Positions 14,651-22,692 of a DNA stretch of 64,000 nt are shown here, piece by piece. Under the pieces are notes generated by a model. That model worked only from the letters and a program-made list of their open reading frames with translations, searched no databases and had not been told where the DNA came from. The DNA comes from Synchiropus splendidus (taxonomy: Eukaryota; Chordata; Actinopteri; Syngnathiformes; Callionymidae): contig NC_071334.1 of NCBI RefSeq assembly GCF_027744825.2, forward strand, positions 40,029,437 through 40,093,436. Direction: 5' to 3'. The position numbers and the translations under genes are program-made. The number at the start of each line of letters is the position of its first letter. Position 1 is the first letter of the stretch.

Positions 14651-15122
14651 TCTGCTATAGTGGGAGGTTAAAATTTCATGTTCTGAAGCTTCCCTGAAAA
14701 GTTATGGCACAATGCACAAAAACGCTTTTCAGCCTGAGATAAGGTGGGTTTCGGAACGCCAAACATAAAAGTGTTGATAACTTTCGAAAAACACTTCAGA
14801 CCGCTTAGATTTGATGTGCACCTACTAGAAAGACCCTTTCTGCTATAGTGGGAGGTTAAAATTTCATGTTCTGAAGCTTCCCTGAAAAGTTATGCCACAA
14901 TGCACAAAAATGCTTTTCAGCCAGAGATAAGGTGGGTTTCGGAACGCCAAAAATAAAAGTGTTGATAACTTTCGAAAAACATTTCAGACAGCTTAGATTT
15001 GATGTGCAACTACTAGAAAGACCCTTTCTGCTATAGTGGGAGGTTAAAATTTCATGTTCTGAAGCTTCCCTGAAAAGTTATGGCACAATGCACAAAAACG
15101 CTTTTCAGCCTGAGATAAGGTG

Positions 15123-15127
15123 GGTTT
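15123..15127. repeat. Target-site duplication, left, ERV copy 1
   Basis: GGTTT immediately precedes the LTR terminal TG and is repeated at 29813-29817 directly after the 3' LTR terminal CA. The uninterrupted satellite reads GGTGGGTTTCGGAACG, so the duplication is 5 bp. Confidence 0.9.
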
Positions 15128-15162
15128 TGTTGTATATACTGGAAAATCGAAAATATTATAAC

Positions 15163-15249
15163 TATGCTTTGCACTTATTATGAGCACTTATTGAATCTGT
15201 ATGCTTTGCACTTATTATGAGCACTTATTGAATCTGTATGCTTTGCTCT
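15163..15249 (+). repeat. 37-bp tandem repeat in LTR U3 (about 2.3 copies)
   Basis: TATGCTTTGCACTTATTATG begins units at 15163 and 15200, and a partial third starts at 15237 (with CTCTT instead of CACTT at 15247). It sits near the 5' end of U3, where retroviral enhancer repeats usually lie. Enhancer function is inferred only from position. It is present in all four LTRs. Confidence 0.8.
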
Positions 15250-15610
15250 TTTGAACTTGCAGGGCATGCTCTAACCTCAGGGTGAATTTGTAAGCAGAAC
15301 ATGTTTTTAAGCCGAGCTTGCGATTATGGTTAACACTTAGAAGGAACGTTGTATTAATAGAACCTTGTGGTCTTCACTTAGAACATAAGTTACATTTATC
15401 AAAACAATGAAACTAACACTCAGCATGTTCAAAGAATCTAAAACATCTGCATAAGACATAAGGGGTGTATCTAATGAAGTTAAAAACTTTCCACTAAGGA
15501 CGACAGCTAGAACACGTGATGAAAATTAAAACTTTCCACTGAAGATGACAAGAACACGTCACCCATTAATGACGCATTGGGGGATTGTTTATTGAAATCG
15601 GCAATGTTGC

Positions 15611-15617
15611 TATAAAG
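15611..15617 (+). promoter_or_regulatory. Candidate TATA box of the 5' LTR
   Basis: TATAAAG follows CAATGTTGC in the middle of the LTR. It would place the transcription start near 15638-15645, in CTGACCTCTCTCTCGC. Equivalent boxes are at 28682, 45521 and 58576. It is the only good TATA box seen in the LTR on the sense strand upstream of AATAAA. Confidence 0.6.
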
Positions 15618-16147
15618 GTCTAGGATAAACTGACCTCTCTCTCGCTCTTGATCCACGCTTTTGGCTTTATCCGTTTGCTGTAAGGTCTTGTATCTTAACT
15701 TGGGACGGTGCTCATGCTCTTGCTCTTAGGCCATTTGATTTAACTCTTTTTGTTGTTCTCTTATGGTTTTTTATTATTGATTGGTTGATTTTTATGATTA
15801 ATTCTTTTGACTTATCTCATTTATTGCATATACTTTGAATATATTTTTTAGGATCTTTGACTTAATCCTTTTTATTGTGTATGCATTTTGATTATATGAT
15901 TTTTGACATTTATGCATGTGCACTAGCGTCTGGCAGTGCCTTTGACTTTGTTGGGTATTAGCGTCTGGCAATACCCTTGAGTTTATTGATGTTTATTGAT
16001 TTTATTGCTTTTATTATCCTTTTTTGAATTTTATTGTTTTATTACCCTTTTATCATTTTTGTATTGAATTTGATTCTTTATTGATTTTACTGTTTTGTCA
16101 TCCTTTTTATCAATTTTTTGGAGAAATACTTTTGACATAAAAACAAA

Positions 16148-16153
16148 ATAAAA
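16148..16153 (+). promoter_or_regulatory. Candidate polyadenylation signal in LTR
   Basis: AATAAA lies about 530 nt downstream of the TATA box. If it is used, R would be about 0.5 kb and U5 about 0.57 kb. The functional copy would be the one in the 3' LTR (29219-29224). Confidence 0.4.
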
Positions 16154-16247
16154 CTGAGTACGAATTAAGTACTGAAAAGGCACAACGGCATTGATCCCTG
16201 ACTACTAAAGAATCGACTGGCTCCTGTACTACCATCAACTGGGTTAT

Positions 16248-16253
16248 AGGTGA
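16248..16253 (+). promoter_or_regulatory. Candidate major splice donor inside the LTR
   Basis: TATAG|GTGAGT at 16249/16250 matches the vertebrate 5' splice-site consensus and lies within the LTR, downstream of the predicted start. In foamy viruses the major donor lies inside the LTR (in R), unlike most retroviruses, where it is in the leader. The same site occurs at 46159/46160 in copy 2. Confidence 0.4.
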
Positions 16254-16741
16254 GTTAATGCTGGATTGAATTAATGTTTGATTCCCTTTCCTGTGCACAT
16301 GTAGTGAATGTCTCGACTGGTAGCATTATTCCATCCTGAATTATTATGTCAATGATAAAGTGGTAGTTCAGAAGGTTGAGGTAATATTTTATTTAAGGAA
16401 TGGATTGAGGATCTAATCATGTGTCCCTAAACGAAGCTAAGTAAAGAGACTACGGTAGAATGTGTAGCATTGTAAGGTCAAGAACCTGTTTCTCAACAGG
16501 TCGGGCGAATTAAATAACCCGCTCAGTGAAGCGCCGACACTACTCACTAATATAATAGGTGAAGTTGATACATCTATTATAGTTTTAGAACCGTGTCTGC
16601 AACAAGAGGCTGACTGAGTTGACCACACGAGGGCGCCCTTTACCAGAGAGGCAAAGGGAGGTAGTGTACTCGGAACTAGGGACGGCTTGTTACAGCCAAT
16701 TGCCCTGTACACAAAACCTTGAAATCCAAAACCCGGCGACA

Positions 16742-16759
16742 TGGCGCCCGAACAGGGAC
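16742..16759 (+). promoter_or_regulatory. Primer binding site, tRNA-Lys3 type
   Basis: TGGCGCCCGAACAGGGAC starts at the first base after the LTR. It matches the well-known site complementary to the 3' end of tRNA-Lys(UUU) (Lys3) used by lentiviruses. Foamy viruses normally use a Lys1,2-type site, so this is a point against a simple spumavirus assignment. Confidence 0.93.
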
Positions 16760-17191
16760 CTGATTGAAAAACGTACAATCTATTTGTGAGTAACTGGACC
16801 CCAGATTGAAACTCTGACGGGAAAAGTTCGGTAGTAAATAGATAGATCCTACTATCTCTGAGTTTTGAATCAATGATATAGATTCAGACTCTATCACTCG
16901 ACAAAGTACGATTTAGTTGACTCTGTAATTTATCAAGGAGCTGCCCCTTGGGACTGATCACCCCGAGTAGGGCAGTTAAAGTATTAAGGTAATTACAGTG
17001 CAACTGCTATAATAGCTGGAATACAGAAGTACAGCAAAAAGTCCCGTGAGGCCTTATAACGGGCACCCCATAAGAAGTCCGCCAGGGACAACTGGGGAAC
17101 TGCAGCAGGAAGCAGCGGCATAGTTCGGGAAACTGTTCATAGCCGGTAAAGTGAATTCCTTGAATAATTTGACTGAGACTGCAGAATAAAA
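16760..17191 (+). other. ERV leader (5' untranslated region) before gag
   Basis: These 432 bp lie between the primer binding site and the gag ATG. No substantial coding frame is seen on the sense strand; one short upstream AUG occurs near 16872 and stops after two codons. The usual role would be dimerisation and packaging, but no specific hairpin is claimed. The leader is nearly identical in copy 2 (46670-47101). Confidence 0.6.
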
Positions 17192-20100
17192 ATGAGCAAA
17201 GAGGTTGTGCCTGAAAGCAGTGGAGTCTCTAAGAGAAGAGCCTCCATAGCCGAATCTGAGGTTTTGACTGCCCCCCCTGATATGTGGGTTGTAGCATCTT
17301 TTCTGATAATCGATGCACGATTAGAAAATCAGGAATTATGGGATATTTTGCCTTTCGGTTCGTATACGCTCCTTAATCCACGGAGGTGCCCAAGACCTAC
17401 CGATAGTGCGGGTATAGCTTGTTGGGTGAAAGAGAGTTTTCCTGAAGCGGTGAAAGACTTTGACCAGGATCACCCGGGGGACTGGGCCCCAGGTGAGGCG
17501 CGTCCCTTGGACACCGGGGACTCGAGATTGCATACAATATTAATGGCCCATTACTTGCCTTTTGACGACAAGGACCCTGAGGGTTCCTTTAAGATACTTT
17601 CGACAACTTATCACAACTCCTTGACTCATGCCGGAACGTGGGCCGTCATTGTTCCGATTTTTGGGACAGGAGTGTTCAATTTCCCTCTCGGAAGGGCAGT
17701 GGAAATTTGTATTGATCACACTCGGGAATGGGTAAACCGTGACCCCGATTTTAACAGAATAGTAGTCCTCCTGGCTCCTGAGGCTGGGCTGCGGCAGGAA
17801 ATACTCTGCCAATTAAAAGGGCGATTTAAAGTAGATCCAGTGAAAGTTCAGGACTATGCAGCGTCCAGTAATTATCGAGTTGATGCGACATTAATTGCTG
17901 AACTAATGAGGATGCCCGTTGTGGGCAAGTCATATAAGGAGTTTGTCTTTGACCGTGCCGTAGGGAATATTACTGACAGCTTTGTTCGTCAATACCAGCG
18001 CTACCCCGCTAAATCGGGAATGTATCCCCACGCTGATCTCAAAGAACACCAAACGTTATACGGACCAACTGGTCCATCACCACTGACAAATATGGGGTCA
18101 TTGGACACTGCATTACAAGAAATAGCCCATACTCCGACTGCAACTGCGCCACCCGCCTATGAAACTAGCGAGACTCTCAGGGACCATGGCTATGCCACTC
18201 CAGTGAGGGTCCACTTCTCCCCGCCGTCAGAGGATGACTCTGATGAGGGAGAACCCCTGCACGTGAGTGAAAACAGCAGAGAAATTATTACTAGTCTGGA
18301 AAAAATGGCGGGACAACTTAGTGCGATCTCACAACAAATAGAAAGTCATCGGGATCAGATCAATAGAAGTTTAAGCCAGGGAAGATTAGAATATATTTCA
18401 GGTTCCCCGGAAAATCGCCCACAGCCTATGCAACCACTTAATCCCTCTAATGGCTTGATAGAGGCCTCGGGCCTTAATGCCCCAGGAAACTCTGATGCCA
18501 GAGACCCAGGGTTGAGTGAGTCAACTCCGGATGACATCCCGGTTATTAGAATGGACAATGGATCCATGTTTATCATTTTGCCCACTTCTACGGCTAAATA
18601 TAAACCCACTGGGGACAATGTAGTGATCCCCTTAAGAAAGTGGAACGGACTAGATGAGGTGAGGGCATTTATTCCGTGGAAAAAGAAGATTGGCAGAAAG
18701 GACCTCGATTATCAACTTTCACTTTTGAGTGAAGAAGTTCGTGACCGGAGTTACCGAGCTTTTGAGCGGGTCCATCACCTTGACTTCACTGATTGCGAAG
18801 ATTCCTCCGTGGCTACTGTCTGTTTGACACCGTTAGTGCATTCGCGCTCAGTAGAAGGTCAAATACACACCGGAGCCAGCAAAATTGCCCGGCTTGAATT
18901 GTCTAAGGTGACCCTTGACCTCAATCCTCCTGAATCATTGGGGGTTGTCACAAATACACAATTAGCACGATGGATGACGGCTACTTATGCGACGCTGGCC
19001 TCACTGGGTTATTTTGAAACAGTTAAGTGTCTGGTAGGAAACCGACAACTGGCAAAAACACTCTATGACACAGTATTACTTTTAAAACAGGATAACTTTG
19101 CAAAGTATCTAGATAATTCTCCTCAGCTGCAGCATGGCTTAGAGGAGGAGGAGCGCAGAGAGCCAGAGGAGCCTCGGGTGTCCTTCCGACCCTCCTCTGC
19201 GTCTACACCACGCCCCCCAACTTCTCTACCCAGGTCCCCACGTGACGAACGGCCCTCCTCTGCGTCTACACCACGCCCCTCAACCCCTCTACCCAGGTCC
19301 CCACGTGGCGAACGACCATCAACGCCCCCTATTAACCGCCAGCCCACCCGAATGGTTCGAGCAAAAGACTCTAGAGGGCGTAAGATAACCTGGGGAGAGT
19401 ACGACGCCACCAAGTGGCCGTGCGACCCCGGCAAGGAAGAATTAAGAGAACACCCTATGGCTCATGACTATGATCCGCTGGTACACCAGCAGCCTCCGGA
19501 GCCAGGGTGGAATAAAGAAATAATTACACCCCAGTGGTTTCCTCATGATAGGAAGGAAAGGGCCCGGAGAATGCGATCTCCCTCTGCTGAGGAAATAGGT
19601 GAGTGGCAAGGAGTGTCAAAATCTTTTAAGCGGGCGTATCTTGCACGAGGGTATGATGCACACCGTGATTCATTAACTGATATTTACTCTCATATGCCCA
19701 GGGCCACTCGCCAGCCGATGGAGCCCTGGGAGGGACAGTCTCAATGTCCCTCTGAACCTGACGATCAGAGTAGCGATGAATCCGGCAGCGATAGTGACTC
19801 GCCTCTGGGTCCGCAGCCAGATCCCCCAACTCCCCCAAGACAGGGTGGCAGGATGGCCCCCACAGGTAGGATAGGACGGCAGCGCACCCAGCTGGCAGTG
19901 TCGATTCTTGCAGGAGGCCCCCTATCGGAGCCCAGGCAAGACAGTGACGTCAGGGTGTCGAATAAAATTACCCTGGCAGACCTATGCAAAGCACTCCCAA
20001 AAAGAAGAGATAAAGAATCCAACTGTGAGTATGTCAGGAGATTGAATAAGGAGTTATCTCCTGCTCAAATGACTGACCCGTTTATTAGTAAATATGTCTC

Positions 20101-20746
20101 CAGAGAGAATGGATTAGATTTAGTCCAAGGGCAGACATTAATGGATTTGTTAACCTCCGATGTGGCTACTTTACTCACTAGTCAGGTAGAAGCAACCATA
20201 CAAGATCTGGTTGATAAAGTAAATAGAGGAGAAATGTCTCTTTTACAGGCTTATTCTATTCTGGCAGAAGAGGGGGCTGATGAGTCACAGGTTAAGAGTT
20301 TTCTGATTCAGATTAACTGCCCCGAGCAAGCAAAATTAGTTCTGGAGTTCCTCCAAGCGAAGGGACTCGATGCAAAAACTGAGGTTATCACACGTCACAG
20401 CTCCCTTATGGGTGTGAGAAGAGCTCTTAGAAAGCAAAAAGAGAAACAGGATGTATCTGAACCTCGACAGCCAAAAAACGAGCAGAGGGGGAAGCCCCTT
20501 CCCCCTACCAAATCGAAACCAGCAAACCCACAGCGCGCCCCGCCTCGCACTCGATCTTCCTTTCCACCCAGAAAGGATCGAAACCAGCAAGACATCAGAC
20601 CCGAGAGACGGGGTGGAGGCAAGCGCCCTCCATTCAACAAGAATATGAATGGCTCAGGCATGAATACCCACAGGAACCACAAAGACAGCAAAAGAGTGTG
20701 TGATGTCATTTATTCAGGGGAACCCAGTCAAAAGCCTCAGATCTGA
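17192..20746 (+). CDS. gag: Gag polyprotein, 1184 aa, with N-terminal macro-like domain
   Basis: This is the first long ORF after the leader, with A at -3 of its ATG. Residues about 31-197 look like a macro (ADP-ribose-binding) fold: hydrophobic start, a GEARPLDTG segment, LHTILMAHYLP, and then the loop PIFGTGVFNFP (155-165) followed by a helix. A coiled-coil-like stretch lies near 370-400. Two 21-residue Pro/Ser/Arg repeats span 667-708. A helical region (about 925-1070) may be capsid-like, and the tail (about 1075-1184) is Arg/Lys/Pro-rich. No CCHC zinc knuckle is visible; foamy Gag also lacks it and binds nucleic acid with Arg-rich boxes. At 1184 aa it is far longer than known foamy Gag (roughly 500-650 aa). 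The C-terminus ends at the pol deletion, so the natural end may be lost. The Gag call rests on position and composition. Confidence 0.75.
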   Translation: MSKEVVPESSGVSKRRASIAESEVLTAPPDMWVVASFLIIDARLENQELWDILPFGSYTLLNPRRCPRPTDSAGIACWVKESFPEAVKDFDQDHPGDWAPGEARPLDTGDSRLHTILMAHYLPFDDKDPEGSFKILSTTYHNSLTHAGTWAVIVPIFGTGVFNFPLGRAVEICIDHTREWVNRDPDFNRIVVLLAPEAGLRQEILCQLKGRFKVDPVKVQDYAASSNYRVDATLIAELMRMPVVGKSYKEFVFDRAVGNITDSFVRQYQRYPAKSGMYPHADLKEHQTLYGPTGPSPLTNMGSLDTALQEIAHTPTATAPPAYETSETLRDHGYATPVRVHFSPPSEDDSDEGEPLHVSENSREIITSLEKMAGQLSAISQQIESHRDQINRSLSQGRLEYISGSPENRPQPMQPLNPSNGLIEASGLNAPGNSDARDPGLSESTPDDIPVIRMDNGSMFIILPTSTAKYKPTGDNVVIPLRKWNGLDEVRAFIPWKKKIGRKDLDYQLSLLSEEVRDRSYRAFERVHHLDFTDCEDSSVATVCLTPLVHSRSVEGQIHTGASKIARLELSKVTLDLNPPESLGVVTNTQLARWMTATYATLASLGYFETVKCLVGNRQLAKTLYDTVLLLKQDNFAKYLDNSPQLQHGLEEEERREPEEPRVSFRPSSASTPRPPTSLPRSPRDERPSSASTPRPSTPLPRSPRGERPSTPPINRQPTRMVRAKDSRGRKITWGEYDATKWPCDPGKEELREHPMAHDYDPLVHQQPPEPGWNKEIITPQWFPHDRKERARRMRSPSAEEIGEWQGVSKSFKRAYLARGYDAHRDSLTDIYSHMPRATRQPMEPWEGQSQCPSEPDDQSSDESGSDSDSPLGPQPDPPTPPRQGGRMAPTGRIGRQRTQLAVSILAGGPLSEPRQDSDVRVSNKITLADLCKALPKRRDKESNCEYVRRLNKELSPAQMTDPFISKYVSRENGLDLVQGQTLMDLLTSDVATLLTSQVEATIQDLVDKVNRGEMSLLQAYSILAEEGADESQVKSFLIQINCPEQAKLVLEFLQAKGLDAKTEVITRHSSLMGVRRALRKQKEKQDVSEPRQPKNEQRGKPLPPTKSKPANPQRAPPRTRSSFPPRKDRNQQDIRPERRGGGKRPPFNKNMNGSGMNTHRNHKDSKRVCDVIYSGEPSQKPQI
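19190..19315 (+). repeat. 63-bp in-frame tandem repeat within gag (two copies)
   Basis: CCCTCCTCTGCGTCTACACC begins at 19190 and again at 19253. Each unit encodes 21 residues of the form RPSSASTPRP..LPRSPR(D/G)E, followed by a partial third (RPST). It is a low-complexity proline/serine/arginine linker between helical parts of Gag and is also present in copy 2 at 49094-49219. Confidence 0.9.
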
Positions 20747-21152
20747 TAATGCCGCCATGCTTACTTCTAAACACTTTCGTTCGTGGTTGGAACAGGTGGG
20801 GAAACGACATGTCTTATCTATCCCGCACCAATCCAACACTAATGGAGTCGCGGAACGCGCAGTGCGCGCGGCAAAATCACAAATACTGTTGTATAAACAT
20901 AGATGGCACTTACCTGAAAACCTCTTTGCCATTAACCAACAGCTCAGTCTCCCTAAGTTGCGGGGTCATGACCCTGCCCGCTCTCACGGGCCCTCTGTAT
21001 CGTTACAGGTGGGCAGTGAGGTGTGGATACTCGCCACTGGAAGGTCTACTACGATAGTGAAAGTCGAAGGGAACGTACTTATGGGAAAAGATGGCCACAG
21101 GTACCACCCCAAGCAACTTCGACTTAAGTGTAAAAATCAGGATGGAAGCTAA
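20700..21152 (+). pseudogene. pol: Pol remnant: C-terminal part of integrase
   Basis: The frame encodes the second half of a retroviral integrase core. It has SDN (Asp16), then 35 residues later the catalytic Glu52 in NGVAERAVRAAK, followed by a C-terminal SH3-like part (about 95-145, VGSEVWIL...). The zinc-binding domain and the first catalytic Asp are missing. So are all of protease, reverse transcriptase and RNase H. The deletion junction lies near 20700-20725, where this frame overlaps the end of gag. It cannot be active. The first residues of this open frame are probably gag-derived sequence in another frame. Confidence 0.88.
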
Positions 21153-22692
21153 CCGAGACCATGTGCCAGGATGGGTTCAGGGGGTAGGGGAAGACTATGT
21201 TAAAATGCACCCCGATCGAGTATTCCCGAATAATGGCCTCCTTGTTATGGCCTGGGATGGTTCTAATCGTTCCTGGAAAAAGGGGATTGTTATGCCTTAT
21301 ACTCACCCCACCACCAGTGTTAGGTGGTCTAATTATGAACCTGGTGATTGTGCCCTTTGTGCTAAGCCCATTTTTGTCCTCATCTGGTCTGGTGATGCAA
21401 GGTACAAGCATGAGCACCGTCCTGAGCAAGCGGAGGTAGGAGCTGAACACCTGGTGGGCGGGATCGAATTAATGGGATCTGCCCCTTTCACGTTCTGCAT
21501 GTGGTGCTGGGAGTCATGGGGGGGTCGATACCAAATATTACGTAAAGACACCCACTGCAAGCCATGCATCTGTGGCCGAAGTGAGGGGGACTGGGCCGTG
21601 TGTGATACAGGCACCCCCTGGCAGATAAACCCAGCACAATTTTTGGCGCTACGGCATCGTTTTCATTCAAACGATTGTCTCATGCAGCCCCCACTTGCAT
21701 TAAGGGCCAGTACTGTTGACTCCTGGAACTGCCCCATCCTGATATATCAGACTATGTGGACTACTAGTGATGATAAATTGTCATCGAAGTTCAAAAGGAA
21801 ACTTTCAATGATCCCCAAGGATACCACCATGAAATGGGAAGACTTCCTCCCGTGGAAGTGGGAGGATGGCTTACATCTGTCTAGAGACGGAAGCCTATCT
21901 TTGCCAGGCTTTAGTTGGAGAAGTTGGGAATCCACCTCTTTGGGAAGGTGGTGGACCGAACAATTATGGCCCCAGGATAAGGAGGTGAAGGGGAAAGTGT
22001 ACCACCCTGATGTGTACAACTACCCCCATTTATCCAACAATAAAAGGATTTTTACAACTTCTGGGACCTTGCCCAGACATCCTAATGAAGCAAAAGAAGT
22101 TAGGGTCTGCACTATAAAGCATACTCTTATTCTTGTTACTGAATGTGGCCCTCGAACAGTGCCCGGGGCGGCCCATGTCCTTATTGCGTCCACCCGCATC
22201 GCATGGTACCCGTTGGGGGTCTTCATAGAGGTGAAGACTGGAGATTTGATGATATTGACCAATGTCTCGATCCCGGTTGTGCCCGTAGCAAAAGAAAAAT
22301 TGACTTGGTGGAGGTGAGCTTGGCTGAGGAAAAGATCTAAGCTGAGTCGTACTGGATTCTCTGAGGCTGTTCTGGACCTGGAGATGCCAGGCAACACATT
22401 TTTCCAGCAGCACCTGAGGCCCCGCCTAGCTGTATATGAGATTGGTCCAGAGGGGGAGAGGAATAATCCCAAAAACAGCCCGGCTATTATGAACCAATCA
22501 GGAGAAAAAAGGGAGTCCGAGTTGCAAGAATTAATGCCACCGCCCTCTTCTCACCCACAGGATCTCAATAATCCTGGGTCAGAAGAGGAAGAGGCCCCTA
22601 ATAAACACGATAAGGGCAAACGGCCAGCTAACGGTAAGCAATCGAGAATAGCCCGCCTTCTTAAAAGAAGGAAGGGAAAGAAGGAAAAATGA
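21142..22692 (+). pseudogene. Unrecognised ERV ORF between pol and env, nonsense-interrupted in copy 1
   Basis: This is the same frame as the intact ORF of copy 2 (51046-52593), but TGA at 22315-22317 replaces the serine TCA, so translation stops after about 390 residues. The open frame also extends up to an ATG at 21091, but the ATG at 21142, which overlaps the integrase stop, is the more natural start. The protein is tryptophan-rich and has several Cys pairs (CALC, CMWC, CKPCIC...C). The C-terminus is Pro/Glu-rich and ends in a basic [10 protein letters not shown] motif that could be a nuclear signal. I recognise no family. The last codons overlap the env ATG by 4 nt (ATGA). A viral accessory or regulatory protein is the most that can be inferred. 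Confidence 0.7.
22545..22560 (+). promoter_or_regulatory. Candidate splice acceptor upstream of env
   Basis: CCCTCTTCTCACCCACAG|G ends at 22560. This pyrimidine-rich acceptor lies 129 nt before the env ATG at 22689. Joined to the LTR donor at 16249 it would give a subgenomic env-type mRNA. Copy 2 has the same acceptor ending at 52464. Confidence 0.4.

Larger units (their letters stand above)
1..15127. repeat. 188-bp satellite array, block 1 (about 80 monomers)
   Basis: This is a head-to-tail tandem array with a period of 188 bp: the string TATAGTGGGAGG recurs at about 1, 189, 377 and 565 and onwards. Monomers differ by a few substitutions and by rare 1-3 bp indels. Recurrent variants include GGGACGCAATAATTTTATG, GCGTAAAAACGC and CACCTACTAG. 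No gene is supported here; the 70-aa reading frame at 1217-1429 is simply satellite read through one monomer. The length is close to one nucleosome repeat and the array is large, which fits centromeric or pericentromeric DNA, but no kinetochore-specific motif was recognised. Confidence 0.97.
15128..16741 (+). repeat. 5' LTR of ERV copy 1 (1614 bp)
   Basis: It begins TGTTGTATATACTGG and ends CCCGGCGACA, identical in length to the 3' LTR at 28199-29812. Inside are a 37-bp tandem repeat near the start, a TATAAAG box at 15611, a long T-rich tract (about 15740-16120) with two GCGTCTGGCA motifs, AATAAA at 16148 and a consensus splice donor at 16249/16250. At 16634 it has C where both 3' LTRs have G. 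The small ORFs on the minus strand in this region are not supported as genes. Confidence 0.95.

Noticed and set aside
1..15127. CRISPR array or other prokaryotic repeat system
   Set aside because: Monomers are 188 bp with no unique spacers, and the context (LTR elements, vertebrate coding pieces) is eukaryotic.
1..15127. CENP-B box in the monomer
   Set aside because: TTTCGAAAAACACTTC and TTCGGAACGCC have partial resemblance (TTCG) but lack the CGGG half of the box.
16110..16897. Minus-strand ORFs of 62-113 aa in and after the LTR (repeated in every LTR)
   Set aside because: They are antisense to the LTR and leader and show no domain. They recur only because the LTR recurs.
17336..20709. Minus-strand ORFs opposite gag
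   Set aside because: They are shadows of the GC-rich gag frame, with low-complexity or implausible composition.
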